Shown: one piece after another, positions 51,643 to 62,184 of the stretch | Position numbering within the stretch: position 1 is the first letter of the stretch | How the letters are laid out: every line of letters begins with the position of its first letter | Assembly: GCF_019703515.2 (NCBI RefSeq) | Contig: NC_059388.1 | Coordinates: 4,181,979 to 4,245,978, forward strand | DNA length: 64,000 nucleotides | Direction: 5' to 3' | DNA from: Myxocyprinus asiaticus | Taxonomy: Eukaryota > Chordata > Actinopteri > Cypriniformes > Catostomidae | Position numbers and translations under genes: made by a program | Notes under the pieces: model-generated | What the model was told of the DNA's origin: nothing | The model's input: only the letters and a program-made list of their open reading frames with translations | Databases searched by the model: none

Positions 51643-52017
51643 GGGGATATCACTACATTTCCTGTGCATTTTCTGATTTATTTGTTAACATCATTACTGT
51701 GATTGGATGTAAAACATCCTGCTTCAAATGCAACCAATAACTTGACTCATTTCTATTTTGAAATTTGTGTTACTGTTAACAGCTGTCATCCTTCCCTGGC
51801 TCCCCTTCGCACGCACTCCAAGAAAGTGAATGCGGGAGACAGGAAACACGTCATCACAGTATGTGAAAAAGTTCTATTGAAAAGAAACATCATCATCATT
51901 AACAGCTTCCAGGTGGGGCACAGAACCATAGCTGTTGGGGTGAAATGGTAATAATTCTTGGGGCCCACAGTTCTAGGGGGGGCCCCACAACAAATTATAA
52001 ACATTCTTTTTTAATAG

Positions 52018-52145
52018 GAAATGGCCCACAACCACCACCATTGTGTCCTTGAGCAAGACACTTTTCCAGGTTGCTCCAGGGGTATTATCCCTGTAATAAG
52101 TACACTGTAAGTCGCTTGGATAAAAGCATCTGCATAAATAGAAAT
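52018..52145 (+). mobile_element. SINE body fragment (same family as 29069-29335)
   Basis: Contains accaccaccattgtgtccttg, gagcaagacacttttccagg and ctgtaagtcgcttggataaa, the body of the SINE at 29.1-29.3 kb in the opposite orientation. The tRNA-like head is missing, so it is 5' truncated. Confidence 0.75.
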
Positions 52146-52989
52146 TGTGTAATAATAATTATTATTATTATTATACAGTATTGAATCTCTTTGTGTCATG
52201 ACTACAAAGTAAAAAAATCCCCAACAATATGAGGCATCTAAGGGGGGCAATAACCCCTTCAGAAATGAATTTCAGGCCCTGATATTGTCCATAGTGTAAG
52301 TGTTTCATATGACTTCAGTTGTAATGCTGAGGGAAATGGTAGTCAAGTGAGCTCATTTCTTTTGAAATTCCTCTGCCAGTTTGCCAGCAAGCAAGTTAGC
52401 AGCCTACCGTCTTACTTTTAGGAAAGTGCCAGGTAAAGGAGAAGGAAAAGGAAAAGAGGAGAAGAGAAGGAATTTTAGAAGATAGTAAGAAGAGTGATGA
52501 AAAGAGTGTGTCCAAGGGCAGGCATCCCTTGCTGTGCAACAGATCCTATATTCAACCATTGTTAATATATGTTTGTTTAGTTCACTTTTATGCCACAATG
52601 TCATCTACTGTTGTAGGGCTTTACTTGTTGTTTAGATCAGTGTTACTATCAGAAATAATTGATAATTATTTCTTTAGTTATTAATTAATATTTAAAATAA
52701 TTAATTGAATCTAACTCATTAAAACCTCATATGGGGCTCCAGTAAATGTAGTGCACTACATTTAGGAGGGTGTTTGGTTATTAGCAATAATTAATAATTA
52801 TCAAAGATAATTATTAATTATTAAAAATCAATAGAATATTAATAAGGATTAATATTGGGGTTTCCAGGGATGCCATGCGAGAAGCAGACGTGTGAGACAC
52901 GAGCTCTGCGAACTTTGCTAGTTTTTTAATTATTTTCATGTTATAATCTGGTGAGATTCGATATTACATACTTGCTCTTTGAGGTAAAC

Positions 52990-53806
52990 ATGGCAAAGAA
53001 GTCAAAATCCTCAGACTCTGGAGACATTAAAAGACACTTACGTGTTCAAGCTGAGGCCTCTGGCGGGACTGCGAGATGGGGACTTGATTTGGATGGCACG
53101 TCGGTAGATGAAATTCAGTCAACTGTCCAACATGTCGGTGATGTTGACGAAGGTTCTTGCTGACTTGGAGGACTTCGCTGTAATACGTCGATCGATTACG
53201 GCGATGGAAACAAAATTCTCTGAGTTGTTTACAAGAGTGACAGAACGAATCGATTATTTTGACTCATCGGAAAGGGAATTATCCGCTAATCCGCCCCAGT
53301 TCAAAACAGATTTGGAATTAATTTCGGAAAAACTGGAATATTTTGAAAATATGAGCCGAAGGAATTACATACGAATTGTTGGAATTCCTGAGCATGAAGA
53401 GGGCAGCGATATGGACGAGCTCTTCACAAGTCTGCTCGACATAACAGACCACAAGCTGGAAATCGAGTGAGTTCACAGAGTCCCAGCTCACAGATCAGCT
53501 GAGAGAGACAGGCCCCGATCGATTTTGGCCAAATTTCTGAGATCATCCGATAAAGATCTGGTGTTGTGCCAGGTGAGGAGCAAAGGAAAGCTTTCTTGGA
53601 AGAACCATAATATTTTCTTGTTCCCGGATTTGCGAATTCAACGAGAGAAACACGATCGGTTCAAGGAATGTAAGAAACCCTTACACCAGCAGAAGATCAC
53701 TTTTGCAATGATGTTCCCGGCCAAACTGAGAATAGAAATGAAGAATGGTCGCAAAGTTTTTACATGTCCAAAACAGGCACTCTCTTTCGTAAATACATTG
53801 GAGTGA
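52990..53806 (+). pseudogene. L1-like ORF1 copy B
   Basis: The ORF1 protein binds LINE RNA as a trimer through a coiled coil and an RRM. Starts MAKKSKSSDSGDIKRHLRVQ at 52990, frame changes near 53110-53160, then AMETKFSELFTRVTERIDYF (coiled coil) and SRRNYIRIVGIPEHEEGSDM (RRM). A TGA at 53468-53470 replaces an Arg codon present in copy A (IERAHR), then the same frame continues with ILAKFLRSSDKDLVLCQVRS and the C-terminal domain to 53806 (QALSFVNTLE). The single frame shift and single stop are both recent-looking. Confidence 0.85.
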
Positions 53807-54794
53807 GTAAGCCATTTGATGTTTCTTATAGTAGTGGACTGACTCGCGGTACAGAAACTCTATTATCTGAGGAAGCTGGGTGCCATTTTTGTTTCTTTTT
53901 GTGCTGACTTCACCTAGCGGGTGGAGTTTGTTTTGTGGCATGACTCCAAGAAACTTTTGCATTGATGGAAGATCTTTTTTACACTGAAGTTTCCGGCAAG
54001 ATTGAGAATGGACACTTTGATTGACCACAAAATATCTACATGCTCACATAAAGGACGTCTTTTATAAAGTTGACGGGCTGAGTAAGTTATGGTGCATTTT
54101 ATTTTTATTTTTTATTATTTTTTTTTTTTTTGTGGCCTCAGAGTTAGTTTGGCTCGTGATCATCCGAGGAAACGGGATGCCGGTTTTGTTTTTCGTGCTG
54201 GCTCCGCCTAGCGGCTGGAGCTTGTTCTGTTGAATATCACTCCTTAGCTGTGGATAAATCTGTTTGTCCTTTGTGCTTATTCCTCCTGCTGGCTGGAGTC
54301 TGTTTTGTTGAGTATTTTTACGGGACATTGGAATGATTATGTCATCCGCTGAACTTATAACAGCTGGCTCACTGAACAATTGCTTGTCTGTCCGAGGAAA
54401 CTGATCGGCTTTATATCAGCTGGAGTTTATTTTGTGGAGGAACACACCTTCGAGACGGTTCTGTGAATGAGTCTACATGTTTTTCTGTTATTCTGCCTGT
54501 TGGCTGGGGTCTGTTTTACAAAGTATTTTCTGTTATGTAATTTTGCCTTACAAAATTTGCATAGACTTGAGCAATCTGATGGCAAAGTTGTCGCGGGGGC
54601 TCTCGTAGGCGTACATGGACTCTTTGAGTTTAGAGGGAATGATGCCGGTTGGCGCTATCATGCGCGGGGTTAATGCACACGTTTTTCGAAGTTCAGGGTT
54701 TGATTGTTGCATTAATGGGGAATGTGGTCTGTGTAATCTTGTTTTTGACACACAATTTATTTATTTTTATCATATCAATATATCAAATGTTAAT
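53807..54794 (+). other. inter-ORF region with degenerate repeated motif
   Basis: Between ORF1 and ORF2 a motif of the type gctggctccgcctagcggct (or gctggagtctgttttgt) recurs with variation near 53905-53945, 54195-54235, 54285-54320, 54418-54440 and 54497-54530. Copy A has the matching complements at 35640-36020 (gaaccagcacaaa, aaactccagcctctaggcgg). Function unknown. A T-rich tract lies at 54100-54131. Confidence 0.65.
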
Positions 54795-57681
54795 ATGAAT
54801 AAGTTGTCTCTCTCCACATGGAATGTGAATGGGTTGGGGCACCCCATAAATAGAAGGAAGGTTATTTCTTTTCTTAAACATATGAAATATGATATTGTAT
54901 TTCTTCAAGAAACACATCTTTCCCCGCAGGAAGCTGAAAAATTTGGGAAGATATGGGGAGGACATGTTTTTTTTTAGTGTTGGCTCAAGTAAGAGTAGGG
55001 GAGTCATTATATTGGTAAAAAAAAAAATATAACATTCAAATTTTTCAAACAGATTAAAGATAAATTAGCAAGAGTCATTATTGTTTTAGCTGAAATTCTG
55101 GGGCAAAGGTTGATTTTGGCTAATATTTATGCGCCTAATGCTGTTGATCAGGGCTTTTTTATAGCTCTTGAAGGGATGTTGCAAGCCGCTGGCACCCCTT
55201 ATGACATAATATTGGGAGGAGACTTTAATCTTTTGATGGACTCAGTCCTTGATCATAGTGAAGCAAAAGTGTGTAAGCCCCCTAGAGCAACAGTGACAAA
55301 ATCTTGGTCTTGCAGATATTTGGCGACTTTTGAACCCATCTGGTAGGGACTACACAATTTTTTCATCAGTTCATAAGATTTACTCTAAAATAGATTTTTT
55401 TATTTTTTTATATCTAAGTCCCTCATTTCATCTGTTGCGGATTGCTCAATTGGAAACATCTTAGTCTCAGATCACGCCCTGGTGAGTTTGGAGATGTTGA
55501 CATATATAGATAAAAAGAAATCATTAAGTTGGCACTTAAATGGATCCCTTTTGTAAAATCCTGATTTCCAACAAATGTTAAAGACCGAAATCAATGTTTA
55601 TATGGAGACCAACTGGTCCTCAGTGTCCTCTGTGGGTGTGGCTTGGGAGGCATTTAAGGCAGTTCTTAGGGGTCAGATCATACAGTATGCCTCATTCACC
55701 AAAAAATCCAAAGCACGAGAACTTGTGGAGTTGGAAGAGAATATTTAAAGTGCAGAGGCAGAGCTGAAGCACAGAATGTCATCTGATGGCCTATTTAGAT
55801 TGAAATACAGATATAATGCTATTTTGTCACGGAAAGTGGAGTTTTGGTTATTCAGGGCAAGACAGTCATACTTTGAGTCAGGGGAAGCTTTTGGCTAGAT
55901 ATATAAAGCAGAGAGAGTCTTTTTCTACTATTCCCTCAGTGAAATCTACTGGTGGTGAAATATTTACCTCAGCCACTGATATTAATAATGCTTTTAAAGA
56001 ATTCTATATTGATCTTTATAGTTTCTATTATAGTTCTAGTCTTCGTCTACTGATGAAGATATTAGAAACTTTGTGGAACCATTAAAACTTCTTAAACTGA
56101 CAACTGAGCAAAGAAATTATCTTGATTCTGAGATAACCTTGGAGGAACTTGATGAGGTAATTAAGGCCTTACCTTCAGGCAAAGCTCTGGGGCCAGATGG
56201 TTTTGCTGCTGAATTTTTTAGAGCTTATGCTACAGAACTGGCTCCACTTTTGTTAGAAGTTTATACAGAATCATTAAAGAACGGAAAGCTTCCTCCAACC
56301 ATGACACAAGCCTGGATCAGTGTGATTCTTAAAAAGGACAAAGATCCAAGCGAGTGTAAAAGTTACTGTCCAATTTCCCTGATCCAGTTAGATGTAAAAA
56401 TTTTGTTAAAAATTTTGGCTAATCGATTAAGTAAAGTTATGATATCACTTATACATATGGATCAGGTGGGGTTTATTCGGGGCCGTAGCTCTTCTGATAA
56501 CATTAGGCGTCTCATCAATATCATGTGGTCAGTAGCGAATGAACAATCTCCGGTCACTGCCATCTCACTCACTTCTACCAAGGCGTTTGATATGGTAGAA
56601 TGGGATTATCTTTTTAAGGTTTTGGAAATATACGGGTTCGGGAGTACGTTTATTGGATGGATTAAGTTACTTTATAGACACCCAGTAGCGGCGGTACAAA
56701 CAAATGGACTAATTTCATATTATTTTACTTTGGATAGGGGCACCCGGCAGGGTTGCCCTCTTTCCCCATTATTGTTCTGTCTTGCCCTGGAGCCATTAGC
56801 AATTGCGATAAGAAAGGAGGAGGATTTTCCAGGGGTGGTGGCGGGAGGTATGGCGCATAAACTCTTGCTTTACGCAGATGATATTCTATTATTTGTCTCT
56901 GACCCCAGTAGATCTATGCCTTGCCTCCACAGAATTATTAATTCCTTTTCTAAGTTTTCAGGATATAGAGTCAATTGGTCTAAATCCGAAGCTTTGGTTC
57001 TGACAGCGTACTGCCCAGAAATGGCTTTCCAGCCGGGTGCTTTTGAGTGGCCCAAACAGGGCATTAAGTATTTGGGTATTTTATTCCCAGCAAATTTGTG
57101 TGATTTAGTTAGTTAATTTTGACCCCTTAATAAAACTGTTTTTGACTGATGTGGGCAGGTGGGCTTCATTACATTTATCTCTGATTGGTAAGGTTAATGT
57201 TATTAAAATGAATCGTATTCCAAAATTTAACTACTTGCTACAGTCTCTCCCGGGAGATGTCCCCCTCTCTTAGGGTTGAGGAGAGAGAATGGGCTAGGAT
57301 TTTAAAAAACATAAAAACTGCACTGAGAGATGCAAGGGTGCGCCTTATACAATTCAAGATTTAACTACTTGCTACAGTCTCTCCCGGGAGATGTCCCCCT
57401 CTCTTAGGGTTGAGGAGAGAGAATGGGCTAGGATTTTAAAAAACATAAAAACTGCATTGAGAGATGCAAGGGTGCGCCTTATACAATTCAAGATTTTACA
57501 TTGGTTCTATTGGACCCCCTCTAAATTGTATAGACTTGGTCTTAAAGATACACCCACCTGCTGGCGATGCCAATCAGAGGAAGGAGACATGGCCCATGAT
57601 TTTTGGTGGTGCGCTGAAATTCGGGAATTTTGGTTGACGGTACAGAATGTTCTGTGTGATGTGTTGGGCATTCGGATTTAG
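54795..57681 (+). pseudogene. L1-like ORF2 copy B
   Basis: Starts MNKLSLSTWNVNGLGHP (AP endonuclease, Asn); LQETHLSPQEAEKF (Glu) is in the same frame, which stops in a T8 run near 54970. LGGDFNLLMDS (Asp, Asn) is at 55210-55245 and SDHALV at 55469-55486, in other frames. RT at 56073-57116 has [35 protein letters not shown] and the catalytic YADDILLF, but motif A reads [14 protein letters not shown]: the catalytic Asp (LDAKK in copy A) is Thr. A deletion follows near 57265 (after DVPLS-), then a 134-bp tandem duplication (57225-57492), then 57391-57681 with the C-terminal CWRCQSEEGDMAHDFWWC. Not functional. Confidence 0.87.
57225..57492 (+). repeat. 134-bp tandem duplication in L1 copy B
   Basis: 57225-57358 and 57359-57492 are the same sequence (atttaactacttgctacagt ... 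aattcaag) with one difference (actgcac versus actgcat). The period is not a multiple of three. The duplication starts right after the codons of the KFNYLLQSL region. Confidence 0.95.
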
Positions 57682-58056
57682 TTTTGCCCCAGTTTTTGTG
57701 TTTTGGGTGATGGGGCGGTCATCGACGTAGGTGACAAATACATAAACAATTGGGTCCTCACCAGTGTGATGATTGGCAGGCAGATTGTTTTAAGGGGTTG
57801 GAAGTCGGTGGGAGCACCCTCAATTCGGGAGTGGTGCGAGTAGATGGGAAGGGTGGCAGCCTTCAAAGAGGTAACATGTAGAAGGCTGGGGATATGGGAT
57901 TCTTTTATTGGGAAATGGGGTAGATATTTGATGTTTTTGGGGGGCTCTCACAGTGGGTCTGTGGAGAGAGAGGTATAGTTTAGAGTTGCATGTTTATTAT
58001 AGGTGTATGTATGTATATGTGTATATATTATGTGTGTATGTATGAATGTATATGTA

Positions 58057-58064
<8 letters not shown>

Positions 58065-58122
<58 letters not shown>
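58065..58122. repeat. (TA)n microsatellite in the L1 copy B 3' UTR
   Basis: 29 uninterrupted TA units following TATG/TGTG-rich sequence. No coding relevance. Confidence 0.95.
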
Positions 58123-58126
<4 letters not shown>

Positions 58127-58258
58127 TTTTATTCTCTGTATAAGTGTGTACTTACGTAAGACCACTAGGATGTTCATTTGGAGTAGTGGGAGTTAATGTT
58201 GAATCATTGTATGTATGGTTTTGTTTTTCTTTGTTTTGAAAATTAATAAAAATGTTAA

Positions 58259-59042
58259 TCACATCAAGTCCAAGTCCAGGATGGAAACTGCTCACCTTTC
58301 CTCGTACTATGCTGTTTTGAATTTTAAAAAAAATATCATATGAATTTGTGCAGATTCGTTAAGGTTTGTTTTTTTTTTGTTGTTTTTTTTTTCAGGGTTG
58401 TGGGGCATCCAGTTTGTTCCAAACTGGTTAGAAACATGAGCACTCCGAAAAGGTTTTGTTGCAAATCATTAATGCCAACCTTATATGAATATGCTACCTG
58501 AGTTTTTACTTTTGCTTGGCTATTCACTTGCTTCAGAAGACCAAGCATTGCGTGAATGCACATGCACAGGAACAGTTTTATAGCTTTAGATTTTATAGCT
58601 TTTTGTACTCCTCTAAAGTTTCCCAAAATTTTCTCCATTCTGACAAAATGAACCTGTTCAAAATTTCTAATTTTATGACGTAGTTATGAAAAAACAAAAA
58701 ACAAAAAACAACCGCTTGGTAAAATATATACATCTGAAATATAAATTTGATATTCACGAAAGGGCACATTGTTATATAATACAATGTGTTCTCTTGAAAG
58801 CACATATAATATATACAATGCCATTCTAAAATTACATTTAAACAAGCAAGACTAGAGTTGATTTTATTTATATCCCTTTCTCTCTCTCCCTTTCTTGTAT
58901 ATCACTCATATATTTAATATGACAATAAAATAAATTAATAAATATTGTCAGTAGTGATGAAGCATACAGTCGCTATTTGGCTTTGTAAGGCAGTGGTTTC
59001 AGTTACTGCTGAACAACAAACACATTTGACCTGTAATATTTT
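58259..59042. other. gene-free interval
   Basis: AT-rich; T runs at 58371-58395. Nothing coding or repetitive recognised. Confidence 0.4.
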
Positions 59043-59366
59043 TGTAACAAGTTCAAGGAATGAGGAATGGGAAACGGCGAATCCAAACTCAAAGGTAAAT
59101 TTATTATCAACACAAACACGTTCGCTTGCATGTAGCTTGTCAGCTGGGCTCTCTCTCTCTCTCTCTCACTCACTCTGAGGTCTTGCCCCTTTTTATTTCC
59201 CCCATCTCTCACTGCGAACATAGAAACTGCAATTACCAGCAATTCATCCCAGGTGAAAACCCTTACCGCTTTCTCTCTCCCCAGACGAATGCTCAGCCAC
59301 ACCCTCGCCTCCTCATACCTTCACCGCCCGACTCAGGCCGGTGGAAACGTCCGGCCTGCCCACTCA
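59043..59366 (-). repeat. 3' LTR of the Gmr1-like element
   Basis: On the minus strand starts TGAGTGGGCAGGCCGG and ends TGAACTTGTTACA. Contains AATAAAAAGGGG (TATA-like, complement near 59190) and AATAAA (complement near 59098) in the right order, plus a (GA)n tract (complement of 59150-59167). The 5' LTR is not in the window. Confidence 0.7.
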
Positions 59367-60157
59367 AACCTTCGATAATAACCAGCCAGCCCCAGGAACC
59401 TCCTTTTTGGTCTTGGGTCTCAGGCAGGTCGCAATCGCTGCGGTTTTATCAATTTGGGGCCGCACCTGACCCAAGTAGAACCCCAGATACCATGCCTCCA
59501 CCCGCCCAATTGCACACTTCTTCGGGTTTGCTGTGAGCCCCACTCATTGCAGTGACCTCAGAATGGCCCCCAGATGCTGCATGTGCCGCTGCCAATCATT
59601 ACTTTAAATAATGATGTCATCCAAATAGGCAGCGGCATATGCAGCGTGCGGTCTGAGGACCTGTCCATAAGATGCTGGAACATAGCCAGGGCCCCAAACA
59701 AACCGAACGGAAGGGTCACAAATTGGTGTAACCCAAACGGTGTGGAGAAGGCAGTTTTTTCATGGGACATCAGCGTTAAGGGGATATGCCAATATCCCTT
59801 TGTTATAAATAACAAAGGGATATCCAGTGTACAGTGTCGAGTAAAAGCGAGCCGTGCCCAACCGATCGAGCAGTTCGTCAACACAAGGCATTGGATAAGC
59901 ATCAAATTTCGACACTGTGTTAACTTTCCTACAATCCGGACTGAGCCATCGCTCTTAGGTACCAAAACCGCTGGGCTAGCCCAATCACTGTGGGATTCTT
60001 CTATTATGCCTATATCGAGCATGGCTTTTAGTTCTTCCCGTATTATCTGTTTCTTGTGTTCGGGTAAGCAGTAGGGACAACTACGTACCACTACCCCTGG
60101 GGTTGTCTCGATGTGGTGTTTTATGAGATTATTGTGGCCGGGAAGGGGTGAGAACAC
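59367..60157 (-). pseudogene. reverse transcriptase of the Gmr1-like element
   Basis: Minus-strand frame 60157-59558: GHNNLIKHHIETTPGVVVRS and CPYCLPEHKKQIIREELKAM (N-terminal region), IGIIEESHSDWASPAVLVPK, STPFGLHQFVTLPFGLFGAL. Motif A region is disrupted (TLDIPLLFITKGYW, where an insertion breaks the usual LTKGYW) and the catalytic YxDD reads PIWMTSLF, so both catalytic sites are lost. The reading then runs in other frames (ILRSLQ, NPKKCAIG) to about 59370, where it joins the LTR directly; RNase H is missing. Confidence 0.8.
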
Positions 60158-60169
60158 GTCAGAGAAATT

Positions 60170-60870
60170 CTATTGCAACCTGGCAACCTCCGTACATTGT
60201 GACGGTGAAAGGTGGTCTGCACAAGGGACCAGGGTGAACTGACTGGATTTTAGATTCACCTCCGGTCCGAGCTCCTCCCTCTCCGGAACTACCATCGCCA
60301 AGGATACGTGGACCGCCTCTCTCCATGGTTTTAGTAGGTTGAGGTGGTAAATCTGATGTGCCCTGCCCCTATCTGTTCGCACTACCTAAGAGTCGACTTC
60401 CCCAACTTGTTGTGTGACCTCAAAGGACCCTTGCCACTTCACAAGTAATTTCGAGCTCGATATGGGCAGCAGTACAAGTACTTTATCTCCCTGTGCAAAT
60501 TCCTGTAGCCGAGCTTCCCTGTTATACAGCCAGGACTGATGTTTTTGCACCTGTAGCAAATTCTCCTGAGATAGCCTCCCCAGGGTGTGGAGTTTTGCTC
60601 TCAGGTCAAGAACGTATTGAATTAAATGTTTTCTCTTTGAAGATCCCTCCTCCCAATTTTCCTTCATGATGTCCAACACAGCATGGGACTTACGCCCATT
60701 TAACAATTCAAATGAGGAAAACCCTGTGGAGGCTTGAGGGACCTCTCGCACTGCAAATAACCAGGGTTTGAGCCACTTATCCCAGTTCCGAGCATCTTCA
60801 TGCACAAACTTAAAGAAAAAATTTAAGTTTTATTAAGTCGTTTGACCAAGCTGTCCATTTGTGGATAGTA
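60170..60870 (-). pseudogene. integrase C-terminal part of the Gmr1-like element, upstream of RT
   Basis: Minus-strand frames 60805-60386 and 60382-60170 give HEDARNWDKWLKPWLFAVRE, QASTGFSSFELLNGRKSHAV, then KVLVLLPISSSKLLVKWQGSFEVTQQ (chromodomain-like/GPY-type tail) and HQIYHLNLLKPWREA. A TAG separates the two frames at 60383-60385. Just upstream (60870-60820) MDSLVKRLNKT is the end of the integrase core. It continues directly into the RT N-terminal region after LQ at 60170. The order integrase then RT is thus read from contiguous sequence. Confidence 0.82.
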
Positions 60871-60879
60871 CATGCTTTT

Positions 60880-61200
60880 CTGAATCGATTTAATACCCCT
60901 ACTGGGAATTCCCTAAGGGTGGGGGAGGATGACACCTCCCCATCTCCAGCATCAGCCTGACATGGAGCAGCTGCAGATGGCCCAGGCCACACCTCCCCAG
61001 CCAGCGCTTTGCATATCCCACACTGATTCACTTTCTCACAGGACCCATCCACACACAACCCCTTCAATTATGATTGAAAAGCTGGCCAATTAGTTCCCAA
61101 AATTAGCGGATGGGTGAGGCGAGGACTAACCACTGCCTCGATATTATGCTTTTGTCCCCAGAATATTACCTTGACGGTCATTATAGTATAATCATGAATA
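60880..61200 (-). pseudogene. protease-integrase linker of the Gmr1-like element
   Basis: Minus-strand reading includes DIHDYTIMTVKVIFWGQKHN and VSPRLTHPLILGTNWPAFQS, typical of the C-terminal part of a retroviral-type protease; then GLCVDGSCEKVNQCGICKAL and SSPTLREFP. The last joins a scrambled segment and then the integrase C-terminus, with the zinc finger and DDE core deleted. A stop lies before GLCVDG (near 61067). Confidence 0.65.
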
Positions 61201-61212
61201 TCCCCATGCACA

Positions 61213-62184
61213 CACAATCATTTCAAAGCAGCTTTACAGAAAATCATGCATTAACAGAAAATGAAACCATAATATCAAAAAAGTCTTAGAGTCATTATTG
61301 TGTATTTTGATTAAATATGATTTAGTGTGTATAAAAATAATTACATAATAATTGTATTTAGAAACCCAGTCAGCAAGCTGAAGGCGACTGTGGCAAGGAA
61401 CACAAAACTCCATAAGATGTTGGTTAATGGAGAAAAATAACTTTAGGAGAAACCAGGCTCAATGTGGGAGCCAGTTCCCCTTTGGCTAGCAGAATGAATA
61501 TAATGCCAGTATTACTTATTTATGTGCAGTGCAAGTCATGGTTTAAAAATGAGTGAACTACATAAGTGTTAAGGGCCAGTGTTTAAACAATGATTCTGTA
61601 AGAACTGTAAGATTAATGACTAATGTCTTTGAAGTTCATCCAGGATTAACTGCAGAAGTACATATAGATAAATTGTCCTTTGTTAGTTGGCTGATGAAGG
61701 TTTTTGTTGGCAATTTATTGATAGTCTGTGTACGCCATTTTAAGAGTATAGTACATGATTAGACCAAGGTGATGCAGGCTGAGATCAGTGAAGTGCTTCA
61801 CAGTTCAACTGGCAGGTCATTTCGGTAAGGTCTATCCTAAGTTCAAGGTTCAGCCAATGGCATATGAAGTATCCGATGTCTAATGGTTGGATGGATGACT
61901 ATTCCACAGTTTAGGAGTCAAATAGGAAAAGGATCTACCTCCTTTTGTGGATTTTGATAATCTAGGAACAATTAACAGGCCAGAGTTTTGTGATCGTAAT
62001 GAACGTGATGGAATATAGCATTGTAGAAGGTCACTTAAGTACTGTGGAGTTGACTATTCAAAGTATGTAGTTAATAGAATTTTAAAATTAATACGAAATT
62101 TAACAGGTAGCCATTGTATCTATGATAAAATGGGGCTAATATGATCATGTTTCTTGGTTCTAGTCAGCACTCTGGCTGCTGCAT
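61213..62184. repeat. unclassified interspersed repeat
   Basis: 61213-61500 (acaatcatttcaaagcagct, ctgtggcaaggaacacaaaa, ggagaaaccaggctcaatgt) is a sequence I recognise from many fish intergenic regions but cannot place in a superfamily. It continues to about 62180 (gtcagcactctggctgctgc). No coding region; a short frame at 61553-61762 has no domain. Junctions with the Gmr1-like element and L1 copy C are abrupt. Confidence 0.5.

Larger units (their letters stand above)
51294..52859. other. gene-free interval with short repeat fragments
   Basis: 51493-51642 begins cagtgttgtagtac and ends agaccacaactctg; it contains repeated ctcgagac / gtctcgag strings, probably a MITE. 52018-52145 is a SINE fragment, listed separately. 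Around 52640-52850 are several overlapping aattaattatt palindromes. No gene found. Confidence 0.5.
52860..58258 (+). mobile_element. L1-like LINE copy B
   Basis: Starts near 52860 (…gcagacgtgtgagacacgag, matching copy A), has ORF1 (52990-53806), a long inter-ORF region (53807-54794), ORF2 fragments (54795-57681), a 3' UTR with (TA)n and ends at ttgaaaattaataaaaatgt near 58258. Nearly full length but heavily mutated, with an internal deletion and a 134-bp duplication in the C-terminal part of ORF2. Confidence 0.87.
59043..61212 (-). mobile_element. Gmr1-like Ty3/gypsy element remnant
   Basis: On the minus strand: protease C-terminal and linker region (61200-60880), integrase C-terminal part (60870-60170), reverse transcriptase (60157-59370) and 3' LTR (59366-59043). 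Having integrase upstream of RT is the order known for the Gmr1 group of fish gypsy elements, unlike ordinary gypsy (RT before integrase). The integrase core and RNase H are deleted. The left flank of the LTR is 59043; the right side ends about 61212 at another repeat. Confidence 0.8.
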
